Below, piece after piece: positions 47,641 to 57,689 of a DNA stretch of 64,000 bases (the stretch's first letter is position 1; each line of letters begins with the position of its first letter). The translations under genes and the position numbers were made by a program. The notes beneath the pieces were generated by a model that saw nothing but the letters and a program-made list of their open reading frames with translations, was not told the DNA's origin and ran no database searches. Origin of the DNA: Elephas maximus indicus (Eukaryota > Chordata > Mammalia > Proboscidea > Elephantidae); contig NC_064834.1 of the NCBI RefSeq assembly GCF_024166365.1, positions 52,804,001 to 52,868,000 of the forward strand, given 5' to 3'.

Positions 47641-47754
47641 GGAGCTAGCAAAGAGGGGGCGGGGAGCCCTCCACACACACCGGTACACACACCGGCTCAC
47701 GTGCAAACACCCCTTTACACCCTTGTACCCCATGCCCCACCCCCGACGCCCCCA

Positions 47755-48110
47755 CCGGCAGAATTATCAACTAGAATTTGATTAATATGCAAATCGCAGG
47801 CAAACAGCTCCATATAATTCTTTCAGTGGAGAGTAATTAATCACCAGTTAAAGCAAATTAATACATATATCAATTTTGTCAGAAACATGCTTAGTTCAAT
47901 CGCCCGTAAAATTGAAGTTTGAAGTATTAAGAGGCTCTGCGAAACGCCAGGACTAAAACTTTCAAATTGATCCTATTTAGTAATCAATCAGGCTCTCCCC
48001 TCAGGTTAATCTGCCTAATTTTTCATCTCAAATCATACACTTTACTGACATGCCATCTAGCAAACAGTCGATAAAAAGTTAACAAAAATGATAACGACTC
48101 CAGCCAGAGC
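47755..48110. promoter_or_regulatory. Candidate conserved non-coding element 5b (longest AT-rich island)
   Basis: 355 bp of AT-rich, non-repetitive DNA. It has a perfect POU octamer ATGCAAAT (47787-47794), TAATTAATCA (47834-47843), AAATTAAT (47855-47862), a TAATCAATCA-type word (47983-47992) and several AATTTT/TTAAAA words. It lies about 7.4-7.8 kb beyond the LBX1 stop, similar to the distance of the human scoliosis-associated region downstream of LBX1. The link is positional only. Confidence 0.55.
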
Positions 48111-50960
48111 CATTGTGTAGGGCGGGTGGGCAGCAAGCAGCTTTGATTGCATTTCTTGGGGTGGTTGGCGATTTGGATATCCCTGGGCCAAGGGCCAGGA
48201 GCTCTCTGTAGCCAGCAGCTGGAGCCTGCCCGCCCCACCTCTCTTGTCTGCTACTCACCACCTCCTTGGCTTCTGGACCCTCCGTCAGAACATCAGCCAA
48301 GCAGCGGTTCCCCCAAAGTCGCCTAAGCCAGCCAGCTCCCTCCCCACCCTGTGCTTGCAGAGTGTCCGGAAGTGGGTGTGTTGTGTGCTTGTGTGACTAG
48401 GAGCTGTCCTGTCACTGGCTTTGGGTTGTGTATATAATGGTGGTGATGGTGCATCTGCTCCACTGTTGTTTGTGCTGCTGGCTGCCTGTATTTCCACGAG
48501 TCTGCTGTGTCTCATGTGACTGCACTGTGTTTTGGGTCATCCTGTGTGTCTGTGTGACTGTGGATGTGTGCTGGGTCTCTGCATGGTAGGTCTGTATGCC
48601 TGCATGCTGGCCTTGTGTGTGTGTGCATTGTTTGTGAGGTGTCTGAGTGACACTGTGTGTGTGCCCAGGAGCCACTCCAGGCCCTTGGGCCTCCCTGGGC
48701 CTCCCTATGTCTACAAGTTGGCATGTGGCCCCAGCGGGGCCTGAGGCAGCCTCCTCCAAGACAGCAGGAGGGAGGGGAGAGCCCATTATGGAGGGAGACC
48801 CAGGCACTCTATCTTGAGCAGCCGCTAAGAGATGGGGGGGTCACTTCCTCCCTATTCTAGCCCCCAAATCGGCCTGTACTGGAGCAAGGAGAAGCAGAAA
48901 GTCCCCATTTCTTAGAGAAAGGGACTCTTAGCCCTGGGTCCCCTTCTCAGCAGAGCCCTGGACTCCACAGCTCCTGATGTGAGCCCTGACTTGGGGATGT
49001 GCTCGCCTGTCACATCTGCACCCAGATGTGGTGACAGCTCACCTTGAACCTGAGCATACACATGCTGATAACTAACTCACACAGCTTCCAAGATACCCAA
49101 AGGTAACCAATCTTGCTTTCCTCTGCGTCCACCCCACTCAGGCTGACTAGCCACATGCAGCTCCCTGTGGGGAAGCCTGAACAGACCTGTATGCACATGC
49201 CGATGAACAGCAACCCCTCACACACTCAAACATACACAGACCAGACTCCAAAGCAGGCAGGACAGTTTCACTCCCATCCACCGTGCACATATGTGACTAT
49301 TGTTATTTGTACCCTCCTCAGTTTGGGTGGGACTGAGCCCCCACAGTGGGGGGGAGCTGCCCTGGAGTGTGCTGGCGGAAGCTGAACCTTTGAGGGCAAT
49401 TGGGACCGGTGGAGCCAAGGTTGAGTCTGCAGATAACTCAGGAGACAAAGGTCGAGTCTGGGGACCAACCAGAATGGGGATAGAGGGAAGCAAGCAGGGC
49501 AACCCAATGATTACGCATCAACAGTGGGGCCCTCCTGCGCGTGCATGGGCGCGTGTGCACACCCCCCCCATCTGTTCTCAGAGAAGCAGAGTCCTGGTGC
49601 CTACACCGTGCACACTCACTGGCCTCAGCTGCCTTCAGAACCCAGGCTAGAGGTTCTCTATTCCACCTTCTGCTCTCTTCCTCTCATGCCCCCTCATCCC
49701 CATTCTAACTGTAAATTCAAGTAGCCAGCTTGGCCAAGCTGTTTACAGCTAGGATTCTGGTTGTCTGTATGTCTGTGTGTAGTTTTAGTTCCACATCAAT
49801 GTTCTTTCTCCCGTTTATCTGCTCATACCAGCTCTCTGCACACATCACATAACCTGGGGCATCGCTCAACCACTGGTCACACCCACCCCAGTGACAGCTT
49901 TACTCCTTTCCTCTCCATTGCACAAACGAAGTCACACCTAGTTGCACACACAAGTTTGCAACAATCAGTTACACGAACGCAGCCGCACACGCCCAGTGGC
50001 CCCCAGTTGCACACGCTCAGTCTCCATCAATCAGCCGCACATCCTCGGTCTCCCTCATTTGCACACACTTGCTGACACACGCAGGGATGCACCGTTGATG
50101 GGGCTGACACAGCTTGCCCACACACACACCCTCAGCCCCAGGTCTCTCCAGGACTGGGAAGATAGAGAGTGAGTTCCTGATAGCAGCCCTGGACCGGGAG
50201 CATATAGAGGTGGGACTCCAGAGATACTCAAGGTGGGACTTCCCCATCCAGGATACTGCCCCCCCCCACACACATCAGGCACAGAAACCCCCCCTTCCAT
50301 TACTCCAGTCCCAGGAGCTTTACCAAAGAGTTGGGAAACCTACTTTGGAGGCATGACCTGTAGACACACTCAGGGGTCAGTCTCCCTGCTCACCCAGGCC
50401 TGCCAGCCCCTGCTGAGAGCTCCCTTCAGGCACAGGCAGTCTAGGTATGCACCCATTCGCACATAGCCCCTCACACCTACAGTCCAACCACCACCACCCA
50501 GCACACCCATAGTACCAGTCCCACTCACTGCCACCTGACAGACACACCTACTCCTCCACTTCCTGCCCTGCCCCTCAGGACCCCAGCCCACTCAGGTTCC
50601 TATCCCCTCCCCATAGACTTGCAGTCCCTGACACTGCCCACCAGGGTCCCTTATCTAGTACCCTCCTACGCCTCATGAGCACCCTTATGCACCTTCCCAG
50701 GTGTGTGTGTTTGGGGGCGTCAGTATTCTCCCACAAACCACTTTCTGGGACCCAAGGAAAGGCAGCTGCTTGTTGGGGTGGGGCTGCTTGTTGGGGTGGG
50801 GGAGCAAAGCCTAGGTGCCCTGCGTTCGGTGGCCACACCACACAGGACCCGGCTGGCAGACTTCCCTGAACTGGGCGACTCAGAGGGTGGAGAGGAGGGG
50901 GTACCCGCGGCGACGGGCAGGGGCGGAGGGGAGGCGCGAGGCCCCAGCCCGTCCCTTTCA
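48111..50960. other. Region without recognised genes, with CA/TG-rich tracts
   Basis: TG-rich (48370-48670) and CACA-rich (49570-50150) low-complexity stretches alternate with ordinary DNA. An exact 18-bp tandem duplication is present at 50765-50800. No young SINEs or LINEs occur, and no exon is supported. Confidence 0.45.
50765..50800 (+). repeat. 18-bp tandem duplication
   Basis: GCTGCTTGTTGGGGTGGG occurs twice with no mismatch. Confidence 0.95.
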
Positions 50961-50964
50961 GGGG

Positions 50965-51110
50965 GGACTCATGCATCAAACTTCAATTTTCCGGACGATT
51001 GAATTAGTGATTTTTTTTCTCCTGAACTAAAATACACTTAAGTCTTTGGGATTAATTACCACGTTCTGGTCCCTCAGACTGGAGTATTACTTATCGGAGC
51101 CGCGTCTGAC
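50965..51110. promoter_or_regulatory. Candidate conserved non-coding element 6
   Basis: ATGCATCAAACTTCAATTTT, GACGATTGAATTAGTGATTT, GGGATTAATTACCACG (core 51051-51058) form an AT-rich island between GC-rich flanks. Confidence 0.45.
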
Positions 51111-52454
51111 ACCGGCCCGACACCTCGTAAAATAAGGAACTGCGCCTCCTGGCCTCACCCGGCGCCGCCTGCCAGGCCGCGGGGCTGGGAAAGGCGGAGC
51201 CCGGAAAGCCAAACCCGGTGGCGCGATGGGGCCCTGGCCTGTCGGTGCGCTGTGGGGTCTCGGGAACGCCCCCCCCATCAGAAACCTCCCGTGTCCTGGG
51301 GCTTAGCTGCCTGATCTGAGGCCTAGACCCAGAGGGAAGGAAAGGACAAAGCCGAGAGCCCTCCTCCGGACAGCCGGGAACCAAAAGTGGGTGCACGGAG
51401 AGACAGGAGTCCTGACGGTCTGGGACGGCCACGGCCCCAGCTGGGGATGGCAATCCGGCCGAACAGCGGGTAATCCAGGGGCGTCGCCAGCCTTAAGGAA
51501 TCCCGTCCTGAGAATGGGCGCAAGGCCCACAGGGCTTCACATGACAGCACACCACCCACACGCACATTCAAACCTGGGGAGGAAACACGCGATGCACACG
51601 CCCCGCTCCCACCGAGCTAACACTTGCGGCGCTCACACCGCTGCACCTACAGCCAAGCCGGCAGGCTCCCGCGCAGACACCCAGGGCCTCCGCTTGCTCC
51701 AGGTTCGAGGTTCTTTCTGACCACAGGTCCTGGCCGCAGCGCCTAAGGAGGAGTCACAGCTCTGAGGTGCAGCCAAGGGCATTGGAGCGCTCCAGCCCGA
51801 GTGCGGGTAGCGGTCCTCACCTCAATTGGGAGAACAGAGCAGGGGGTGGACTAGAGCTCAGGCCCCCTAGATCCCAGCCGCTCAGCCCTTGCCGGGCCGC
51901 CGACCTCCCACCGCCTCCCTTCCTGGTGGGGCTGGAAGTCCAGCGCCTAGCCGCGGTGCTCGGCCTGCCACACGCGCTGTCTCGGGTCTCCGCAACCTCA
52001 TCGGCACCCTGGCAGAGGCCTGGAATCCAGTAGAGCGGAGGATACTGCAGGGCTGCTTGACTCCACTAGCCAAATTGTACGCAGAGCGCTCTCCGGGTCT
52101 TCCCGGCTCAGGCCACCCCAGGGCTGGAGAGGACGCCTCACTCCCTCTTCCCTCCAACGACTGCCCTGTCCTTTCCGCCCGCCCTTCTCTCCTGCCTATC
52201 GAAACAATGAATTCCTTTTCTTCTTTCAAGGCCCGGATCCAACGCCACCTCCTCCGTGAAGCCCCCATCGCCTCGGAGCCATGGCTCCTTGTAGTGCAGG
52301 CGGCGTTTAACTGCCCTTCTGACCAGGAGTCCTATTTGAATCAGGGGCGCGGCGGGTCTCGCACACTAGACTTGGAGCGCCTTGAGGGCAGGAACCGGGT
52401 CGGATTCGTTTCCATTTCCCCAGCTCCGAGAGCGACCTGGTGCAGAAAAGACTT
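51111..52454. other. GC-rich stretch, CpG-dense
   Basis: No exon is supported. A 269-residue open frame beginning at 51889 looks like a GC-bias artefact: it has no recognisable family features and ends in low-complexity sequence. Confidence 0.5.
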
Positions 52455-52625
52455 ACAACAAACATACGCGGATTCGAATGGATTTTTTCTTTTATTAATC
52501 CTTTACCTTCTTTCTTCTTTCTTTTCCTCCTTCCTCTCTCATTTTTTATTTCTTGGTTATATTCAATTGTCATGTTTTTCAGGCTCATTAAATCCATTTA
52601 GAGACAAAAGAATAAAAGGCAGAAG
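52455..52625. promoter_or_regulatory. Candidate regulatory AT-rich island 7
   Basis: TTTTATTAATCCTTTACC, ATATTCAATTGTCATG and AGGCTCATTAAATCC, split by a CT-rich run. Only part is complex sequence. Confidence 0.3.
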
Positions 52626-52627
52626 AG

Positions 52628-52670
52628 GAAGGGAGGGGGAAGAGGGGAAGGGGGAGGGGAGGGGGAGGCC
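52628..52670 (+). repeat. G-tract purine run with quadruplex potential
   Basis: At least five G-runs of three or more, separated by A or AA, so a G-quadruplex is possible on the plus strand. Confidence 0.6.
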
Positions 52671-52699
52671 GGAGAAGCAAACAAATAACCCGCTTTAAC

Positions 52700-53040
52700 T
52701 AGACGGGCGGATAAATGGCCCCGTTTCTCCTCAGCCCCGATGCGCCTGCTTAGCTGCGCGCCCTGCGGGCGCCGCAGCTCCGGTGGGCTCAGCCCGGGGG
52801 CCGCCGCCCCTGGTCCGAAGGGACCCGGCAGGGCCCGGCCCCCGGCCGAGAAGCAGGAAGCGGCCGTAGGTTCCAGGGCCGCTTCATTGGGATTCATGGG
52901 CGTGTTGGGCGGGCGGCCCGGGGCTCTGGGCGCGGGGCGGGGGCCCGGCGAAGGGGGGAGTGCGCATGGCGGGCGCAGATGCCCGGGTGACCGCCGTGCC
53001 GCGGTCCCTGCGCCGCCTTTGTGACGGAGAGGCGCGCGCG
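52700..53040. other. CpG island
   Basis: Very high GC and CpG over about 340 bp. No exon is recognised. Confidence 0.65.
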
Positions 53041-53285
53041 GGGACCTAATCCATCAAATTGTCTACAAATTGTGAAGAAAATTCAAAAACCATATGGTCG
53101 CCAGCGCCAGCGCGCTCTGGGCTGCGGAGGGCCGCGGCCGCGCCCGCACCCGGAGCCGCGGGGGGCTGGGCCCGGCTATTGTCGCCTGTCAGCGGCCGCC
53201 CGGGCCCATTCGTCCCGGCCTTCATGGTCCGCGCTCCGAATTACAGACCCATCCATCCTGAGAGAGGGCGATTTATGTCGCCCGG
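53041..53285. promoter_or_regulatory. Candidate conserved non-coding element 8
   Basis: Two AT-rich blocks, 53041-53105 (CCATCAAATTGTCTACAAAT, AATTCAAAAACCATATGG) and 53215-53285 (TTCATGGTCC, CCGAATTACAGACCCATCC, ATTTATG), stand in CpG-rich DNA. Confidence 0.4.
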
Positions 53286-53309
53286 GAGGAACCGGCCGCA
53301 CGCCCGCCC

Positions 53310-53480
53310 GGCTGCCCGGCCGCCTCTTCCCTTCTCTCTCCTCTCTCTTCGCTCCCCTGTTCCCGTTCCCACTCTCTTTCTCTCCCTCGGTCTGTGTGTC
53401 TCTCTCTGTGTAGCTTTTTCTCTTTCTCTCTCTCCCTTCTCAGCTTCTGTGTCTCTTCGTTTTCTCTCTGCTTTGGGCAT
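53310..53480. repeat. CT-rich (pyrimidine) tract
   Basis: Imperfect CTCTCT runs. Confidence 0.8.
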
Positions 53481-53539
53481 ATCTTTCGGTGCTCCTCATT
53501 TTCTGTTTCCCCTGCCTCTCCATTTCCTTCCGGACACGC

Positions 53540-53660
53540 AGTTCCTGATTCAGGCCCGGGGGCCCCCATCGCCTACCCGAGACCAGATGCGCATTTCTCA
53601 CATCAATTTTGCGGAGAAAGAGAGCCGAGCGGCCTGGAGGCGGAACCCCGCTCTGGTGAC
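53540..53660. promoter_or_regulatory. Candidate regulatory element 9
   Basis: CACATCAATTTTGCGGAGAA is a distinct word in GC-rich surroundings. Similar ATTAATTTTGC occurs at 54120-54130. Support is weak. Confidence 0.25.
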
Positions 53661-55300
53661 AGCGGCTACTTGCCAGACCAGAGACAACAAAAGCCCAGAA
53701 AAAAATCCGCTCTGTCCCGAAAAGTGAAAGCGCGGAAGCTTCTGACCCCAGAGAGTCCCTTCCAGATCGATGTCTCTGCCCCCTAGCCGAGCGCGGGGCC
53801 CAGAATTGGTGAATGCTACCAGAAATTCACCCCAACTCTCAGGTGCTTCCTGCTCCTGGTGCTTGCTTGCGAAATAATTCCGCCTGTCTTTTGTGCCTTG
53901 GGCTTCACCCCTCTCCAGGGTGAGACCCTCGTGCGGGAACAGAAACTTGGGAGTCCCCAGGCTACCCTCTGCTGTCCAAAGGAGCGATTCGGGCCTGCAG
54001 CCCGTGGGAGGCTCTTCCCACCTCCCAGGGATCTGAGGAGAGCTGGAAGAAGGCTGTCTTGGCCGGGGTGGGACATACGAGCCACAGGGCAAGTCCCTCC
54101 CCACTTCTTGTCCCACACAAATTAATTTTGCACAGGTGGCGGCCCCAACGTACACTACATTTTCTCCCAGGGCAGCCCGCCTCGCTTTTTACCCGGACCT
54201 GGCGAAGGCCGCTTCTGTTCCGATTTAGCGCGGCGGCGTGTCTGCAGGCCAGAAGAGCCTCCTCTGGATGCTTCGCCCGCGCCCCGCACTTTCATGCCTG
54301 CCCTAAGACTCTTCCAAATTTCCGAAATCCAGACGCCTGGTCACAAGCAGCTGCGAGAAGCGGAGCCTGCCCCGCGGCTTCCCAGAACCCGGCCCAGCAC
54401 TCAGACACCATCACCGCTGGTTCTAATAAAATGGCAAAGACTTTATTTATCGGAGAAAGAGGCCTTGGGTACAGTCCGGGGAGGAGAAAGCAGGGCGGGA
54501 GGAGGGGAGGGGCACGTGGGACCCACTCTTATCGGGCTACCCTCTCTGGCCAAGTCAAGCTAGGAGCGGGGTGTTGGAGACAGCAAGACAGACCCAGAGC
54601 TAAGGAGGAGGTGGGGTGAGGGCTTGGATGGCCTCCTCTCTGTCTCTGTCACATGCAAAAAAATTCTAAAAAGAGTAAAAAATAATTCTAGGGCTTTGGG
54701 TTTCGTTTTCGTTGCTTGGTTGGTTGGATTTCACCCCTGCTTTGTCCTCAAGAGCCGGACCCCAGTAGTCAGTCCAAGGAAACCTCAAGGGGCAGAGGGA
54801 TCTTTAAAATAGCGTTAGTGGGCATGGGAGGCAGAAATGGCATCGAAAACAGGCTTCTCTCGCTGGGGGGGGGGGGGGGGCGGGAGGGGAAGAAAAGATC
54901 GATTTGAAACTTGCAAGTCAGGACCCGGCTGCCCCTCTCACCCCTTTCCCACGAGGGGGAAAAAAGGAAGAAGGAAAGAAACGAAGTCAACTGTAAGTGG
55001 CCCAGGGAGGCGAGGAGGGAGCCGGCGGGTGCATTCGCCACATGCAGAGAAAAATCAAAACAGCCAGGCCACCCACTCCTCCAGACAGCGGGGTTAGTGT
55101 TCGGTACCCTTGCTTCTGCCTCGCTCTCAGCAAACCGGGCAGCTCCAGAGCTTTGAGAACATCGAAATATCCGAGGTTTTAAAAAATAAAAAAGAAATCA
55201 GGCTGCGGTGGGAGCAACCCGCTCTCTAGGTTTAAATATTTGTACAGAAGCCATACAGAATTGCACGGCGAGGGCTCCCGGTTCAGCGGAGGCCGTGCGC
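53661..55300. other. LBX1 3' flank
   Basis: Complex sequence with a 16-base G-run (54865-54880). Plus-strand AATAAA (54425-54430) and minus-strand AATAAA (54447-54442) lie only 11 nt apart. If LBX1 has a long 3' UTR it would lie here, but the nearer signal at 55334-55329 is the simpler choice. Confidence 0.4.
54865..54880 (+). repeat. 16-base G homopolymer
   Basis: An uninterrupted run of 16 G in the LBX1 3' flank, prone to length variation and assembly error. Confidence 0.9.
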
Positions 55301-55328
55301 GACGGCCGGCGGGGCTGGCCAGCCCGGG

Positions 55329-55334
55329 TTTATT
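55329..55334 (-). terminator. LBX1: Probable LBX1 poly(A) signal
   Basis: AATAAA on the minus strand (TTTATT on plus) 167 nt beyond the stop codon, consistent with a short 3' UTR. It is the first perfect signal downstream. Cleavage would be expected at roughly 55305-55318. The signal is seen; its use is inferred. Confidence 0.55.
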
Positions 55335-55500
55335 GCTTCGAGAGGGAAGAGGCGGCTGCCGGGAGCCAAGTCCGGGCCGGGAACAGGAGAGGAGGCGGGA
55401 GGTGCAGAGGGGGTCCCAGCTCCCCTCGGCGGTCCGGTCCGGGAGGCGGCGGGCTTGCAGGCGCTAGGGGCCCGGGGCGGCGAAAGATCCTGGACGCTGC

Positions 55501-56021
55501 TCAGTCGTCCACGTCGATCTCTTCGTCTTCCTCGTCCTCTGAGCAGTCCTGGCTGCTGGCCGGCTGGTCCGTTAGCGGGGAGGCGGGCGAGAGCTGCAGG
55601 GGCCCGGCTCCCGGGGCCTGCGGGACGCCTGGCGGGAGCGCAGGAGAGCCGGGCCTCGACTTTGCCCTGCCACAGCCGCCGCCGCCGCCGCCCGCAGCCT
55701 CCGAGTTCTGCTCAAGTTCGGCCAGCGCCACGATGTCCATCTGCCCGCTGGGGCCTAGTTTCTTGGCTGACTCCACGTCGGCCTTCATCTCCTCCAGGTC
55801 CCGCTTGAGCTTGGCGCGCCGATTCTGGAACCAGGTGATGACCTGAGCATTGGTGAGGCCCAGCTGCTGCGCGATTTGGTCGCGGTCGGCGGGGGATAGG
55901 TACTTCTGGTAGAGGAAGCGCTTTTCCAACTCGTAGATCTGGTGGTTGGTGAAGGCCGTGCGCGACTTCCGTCGCTTTTTGGGAGTCTGTCGCTGCCCAA
56001 AGATGGTCATCCCGTCGCGGC
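55501..56021 (-). CDS. LBX1: LBX1 coding exon 2 (homeodomain and C-terminus)
   Basis: Encodes residues 109-281 of ladybird homeobox 1, a nuclear sequence-specific transcription factor. In vertebrates it acts in migrating limb-muscle precursors and in dorsal spinal-cord and hindbrain interneuron fate choice. The exon starts after a CCTCGCAG acceptor at 56029-56022 and completes the split glycine codon from exon 1. The homeodomain spans residues 125-184, starting RRKSRTAF and ending in the recognition helix with W172, F173, Q174 (position 50) and N175 (position 51), so it should read TAAT-type sites. After it come a lysine- and glutamate-rich linker, a six-glycine run (219-224), a serine/proline-rich segment and a strongly acidic tail (267-281). 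TGA stop at 55503-55501. No frameshift or missing key residue. Confidence 0.97.
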
Positions 56022-56681
56022 CTGCGAGGAAACTATAGTATAGACTTTGGCAGGGAACAGGAGACCCCACCCGGTTCTGGTCGCATAGCTCCCCCCGCAT
56101 CTTATCCCACCCAGGCCCATCCGGCCTGCTGTCCCCCAGTCCCCTCTCATCAGCCACCTGGGCTAGGGCAAGCCTCGCCTCAGCAACCCTCCCTTCTGCG
56201 CCTCTAGTTTACCGGACATTCCTAGGAAAAATTGCTTTAGCCTCTGTCCCCTACCTAAGTTGTTTTGAAAGATACGAGGTAGCTGAGAGTGGGAGAGAGG
56301 CTGACAGAACGCCGGGCTGCGGTGTGAACCCTGGTTCTCCACCCCTTCCCAATAACCCCGACTCTGCCCTACCCAGGAGGTCCCAGCAAAAGGCTCCCGA
56401 TTCCCCACCCCATGGGCAGGGCTGGGAGCACCCTGGCCACTGGGAGCTGGAGGGCGCTGGGCAAAACACACCGACTGCGCGAGAGCTTGGGTTCCCTCCA
56501 CCACTTCCCGGGTCACTCCTAGACTCTAGCCTACCCAAAGGTCCCTATGAAATAGGGTTTGGGTCCTGTACCACTCATCCCCACTCCCAGCAGCAGCGGC
56601 TCGGGCTGGAGGGCCCTGGCAGCCGGCGCTGGAGGAGGCAGGCAGGGCGCGGGCGCAGGGGAACCGAGTGACGGCGCCTAC
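56022..56681 (-). other. LBX1: LBX1 intron
   Basis: 660-bp GT-AG intron in phase 1, with donor G|GTAGGC (56681-56676) and acceptor TCGCAG (56027-56022). Its position just before the homeodomain is as in other mammalian LBX1 genes. Open frames that read into it from either exon are retention artefacts. No repeat has inserted. Confidence 0.93.
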
Positions 56682-57006
56682 CTTCGGCTGCCTGCAGGAC
56701 GCTGACCTCCAGCCCTTTAAAGGTCTTGCTGGCGAGCTCTTCCAGAGCGCACAGCGGCGAGGTCTGAGAGAGCAGCGCGCGGCCCGCCAGGGGCAAGCCG
56801 CCCGGCGCGTGCTTGTCCGCAGCGGCCAGCAGGTGCGCCGCCCCGCACAGCGAGTAACTTCGCCGCACAGACGGCTTGTTGAGGATGTCCTCAATGCTGA
56901 ACGGCGTCAGCGGCTTGTTGGAGTTGGCGGGGGGCGGCAGGTGGTCCAGCGGGCTGCGCCGCCGCTCCTCCCCCGGCGCCGCCTTGCCGTCCTCCTTGGA
57001 AGTCAT
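56682..57006 (-). CDS. LBX1: LBX1 coding exon 1 (N-terminus with Eh1-like repressor motif)
   Basis: Encodes residues 1-108 plus one base of codon 109, starting MTSKEDGKAAPGEERRRSPL. An Eh1-like motif FSIEDIL (residues 36-42) is followed by NKPSVRR. Eh1 motifs recruit Groucho/TLE corepressors in related homeoproteins, so LBX1 is expected to repress as well as bind DNA. An alanine/leucine-rich middle and the segment ending LEVSVLQAAEG lead to the splice site. I chose this ATG because its N-terminus matches the LBX1 family and the joined protein is 281 residues, the usual mammalian length. G at -3 is acceptable context. An in-frame ATG at 57168 would add 54 proline/alanine-rich residues and is rejected. 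Confidence 0.97.
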
Positions 57007-57326
57007 CTCAGCCTCTTGCAGGGGCCCGGCCGCGGCGGCTCGGGCCGCGGGGACCCAGCCCGCGGGCTGCTCCGGCGCCGGGAGGCGCGGGCCGGCGGGC
57101 TGGCGGGCGGGCACGGCAGGCGGGAGGGCGGGCAGGAGGCCGGGCCGGGCAGGGCGCAGGCGGACCACGGGCCTGACTAGAGCGGCGGCAGAGGCAAGCA
57201 GAGCCGCTCCAGGCCCTGGGAGGAGGGCGCTGACCAGGGCGCCGCCGCCGCCGCGAGGGCTTCCAGCAATCCGAGGCCGGAGCCGGGTCGCGCCGCGCGG
57301 GGCTCCAGTTTCGCCAATCCCGGTGC

Positions 57327-57334
57327 TATTTAAA
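57327..57334 (-). promoter_or_regulatory. LBX1: TATA-like element of LBX1
   Basis: TTTAAATA on the minus strand, 321-328 nt upstream of the ATG. It would place transcription start near 57300 and give a 5' UTR of roughly 290 nt. The match is imperfect (TTTAAATA rather than TATAAA) and the start is not verified. Confidence 0.45.
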
Positions 57335-57485
57335 GGTGTCAGGTGGCTCCGCGGCGGCTCCTGGCCCCGGGTCCTGGCGGCGGCAGTTGGAAGAGCCGAG
57401 GCAAGGGCGCCGATCCCGGACTGCGAGGGGAGGCGGAGAAACGGGGCAATTGACTATTGCTAACAAGTTAGCCTTGATCGAGGAG

Positions 57486-57495
57486 TAATCAATTA
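57486..57495. promoter_or_regulatory. Paired-class homeodomain dimer (P2-type) site
   Basis: TAATCAATTA is a TAAT-N2-ATTA palindrome, the P2 form bound cooperatively by paired-class homeodomains. It lies about 155 bp upstream of the TATA-like element in AT-rich sequence with further TTGCTAAC/TTAGCC words. Pax3 acts upstream of Lbx1 in muscle precursors (established knowledge), so the site merits attention. Binding itself is inference. Confidence 0.5.
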
Positions 57496-57511
57496 TCTGC
57501 AGTGGCGGGCA

Positions 57512-57670
57512 CTTCTCTCGCTCTCTTTCTCTCTCCTTTCTCCCTGTCTTTCTCTTCTTTCTCTCTCCTCCTCCCTCCCACCCTCCCTCTCTCTTCTCTC
57601 TCCTCTGCTCCCCCCCGTCTCTTTCCTTCTCTCCCTCTCCCTCGCCCTCTCTTTCACTCTCTGTCTGTCC
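57512..57670. repeat. Polypyrimidine (CT) tract upstream of LBX1
   Basis: About 160 bp almost entirely C and T on the plus strand (GA-rich on the LBX1 strand), about 200 bp upstream of the inferred start. Confidence 0.9.
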
Positions 57671-57689
57671 AATGCAGGCGGCTCTAAGT

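Larger units (their letters stand above)
56580..57450. other. CpG island over LBX1 exon 1 and promoter
   Basis: Very high CpG density from the 5' part of the intron through the start codon and inferred promoter. Such islands are typical of developmental genes controlled by Polycomb. The repressed/poised state is inference. Confidence 0.75.

Noticed and set aside
51889-52698. 269-residue open frame, the longest in the window
   Set aside because: Low-complexity, GC-driven, runs through a poly-pyrimidine and G-rich tract; no family features or splice context.
53059-53727. 222-residue open frame
   Set aside because: Crosses a CT-rich tract and GC-rich DNA; composition artefact.
55208-55846. 212-residue open frame antisense to LBX1 exon 2
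   Set aside because: It is a shadow of GC-rich coding DNA with no own features.
56022-56157. Open frame starting at 56157 and running into the homeodomain exon
   Set aside because: It lies in the intron upstream of a clear acceptor; the spliced reading gives the family protein.
57007-57168. In-frame ATG at 57168 extending LBX1 by 54 residues
   Set aside because: The added residues are proline/alanine-rich without family resemblance, and the downstream ATG gives the usual LBX1 N-terminus and 281-residue length.
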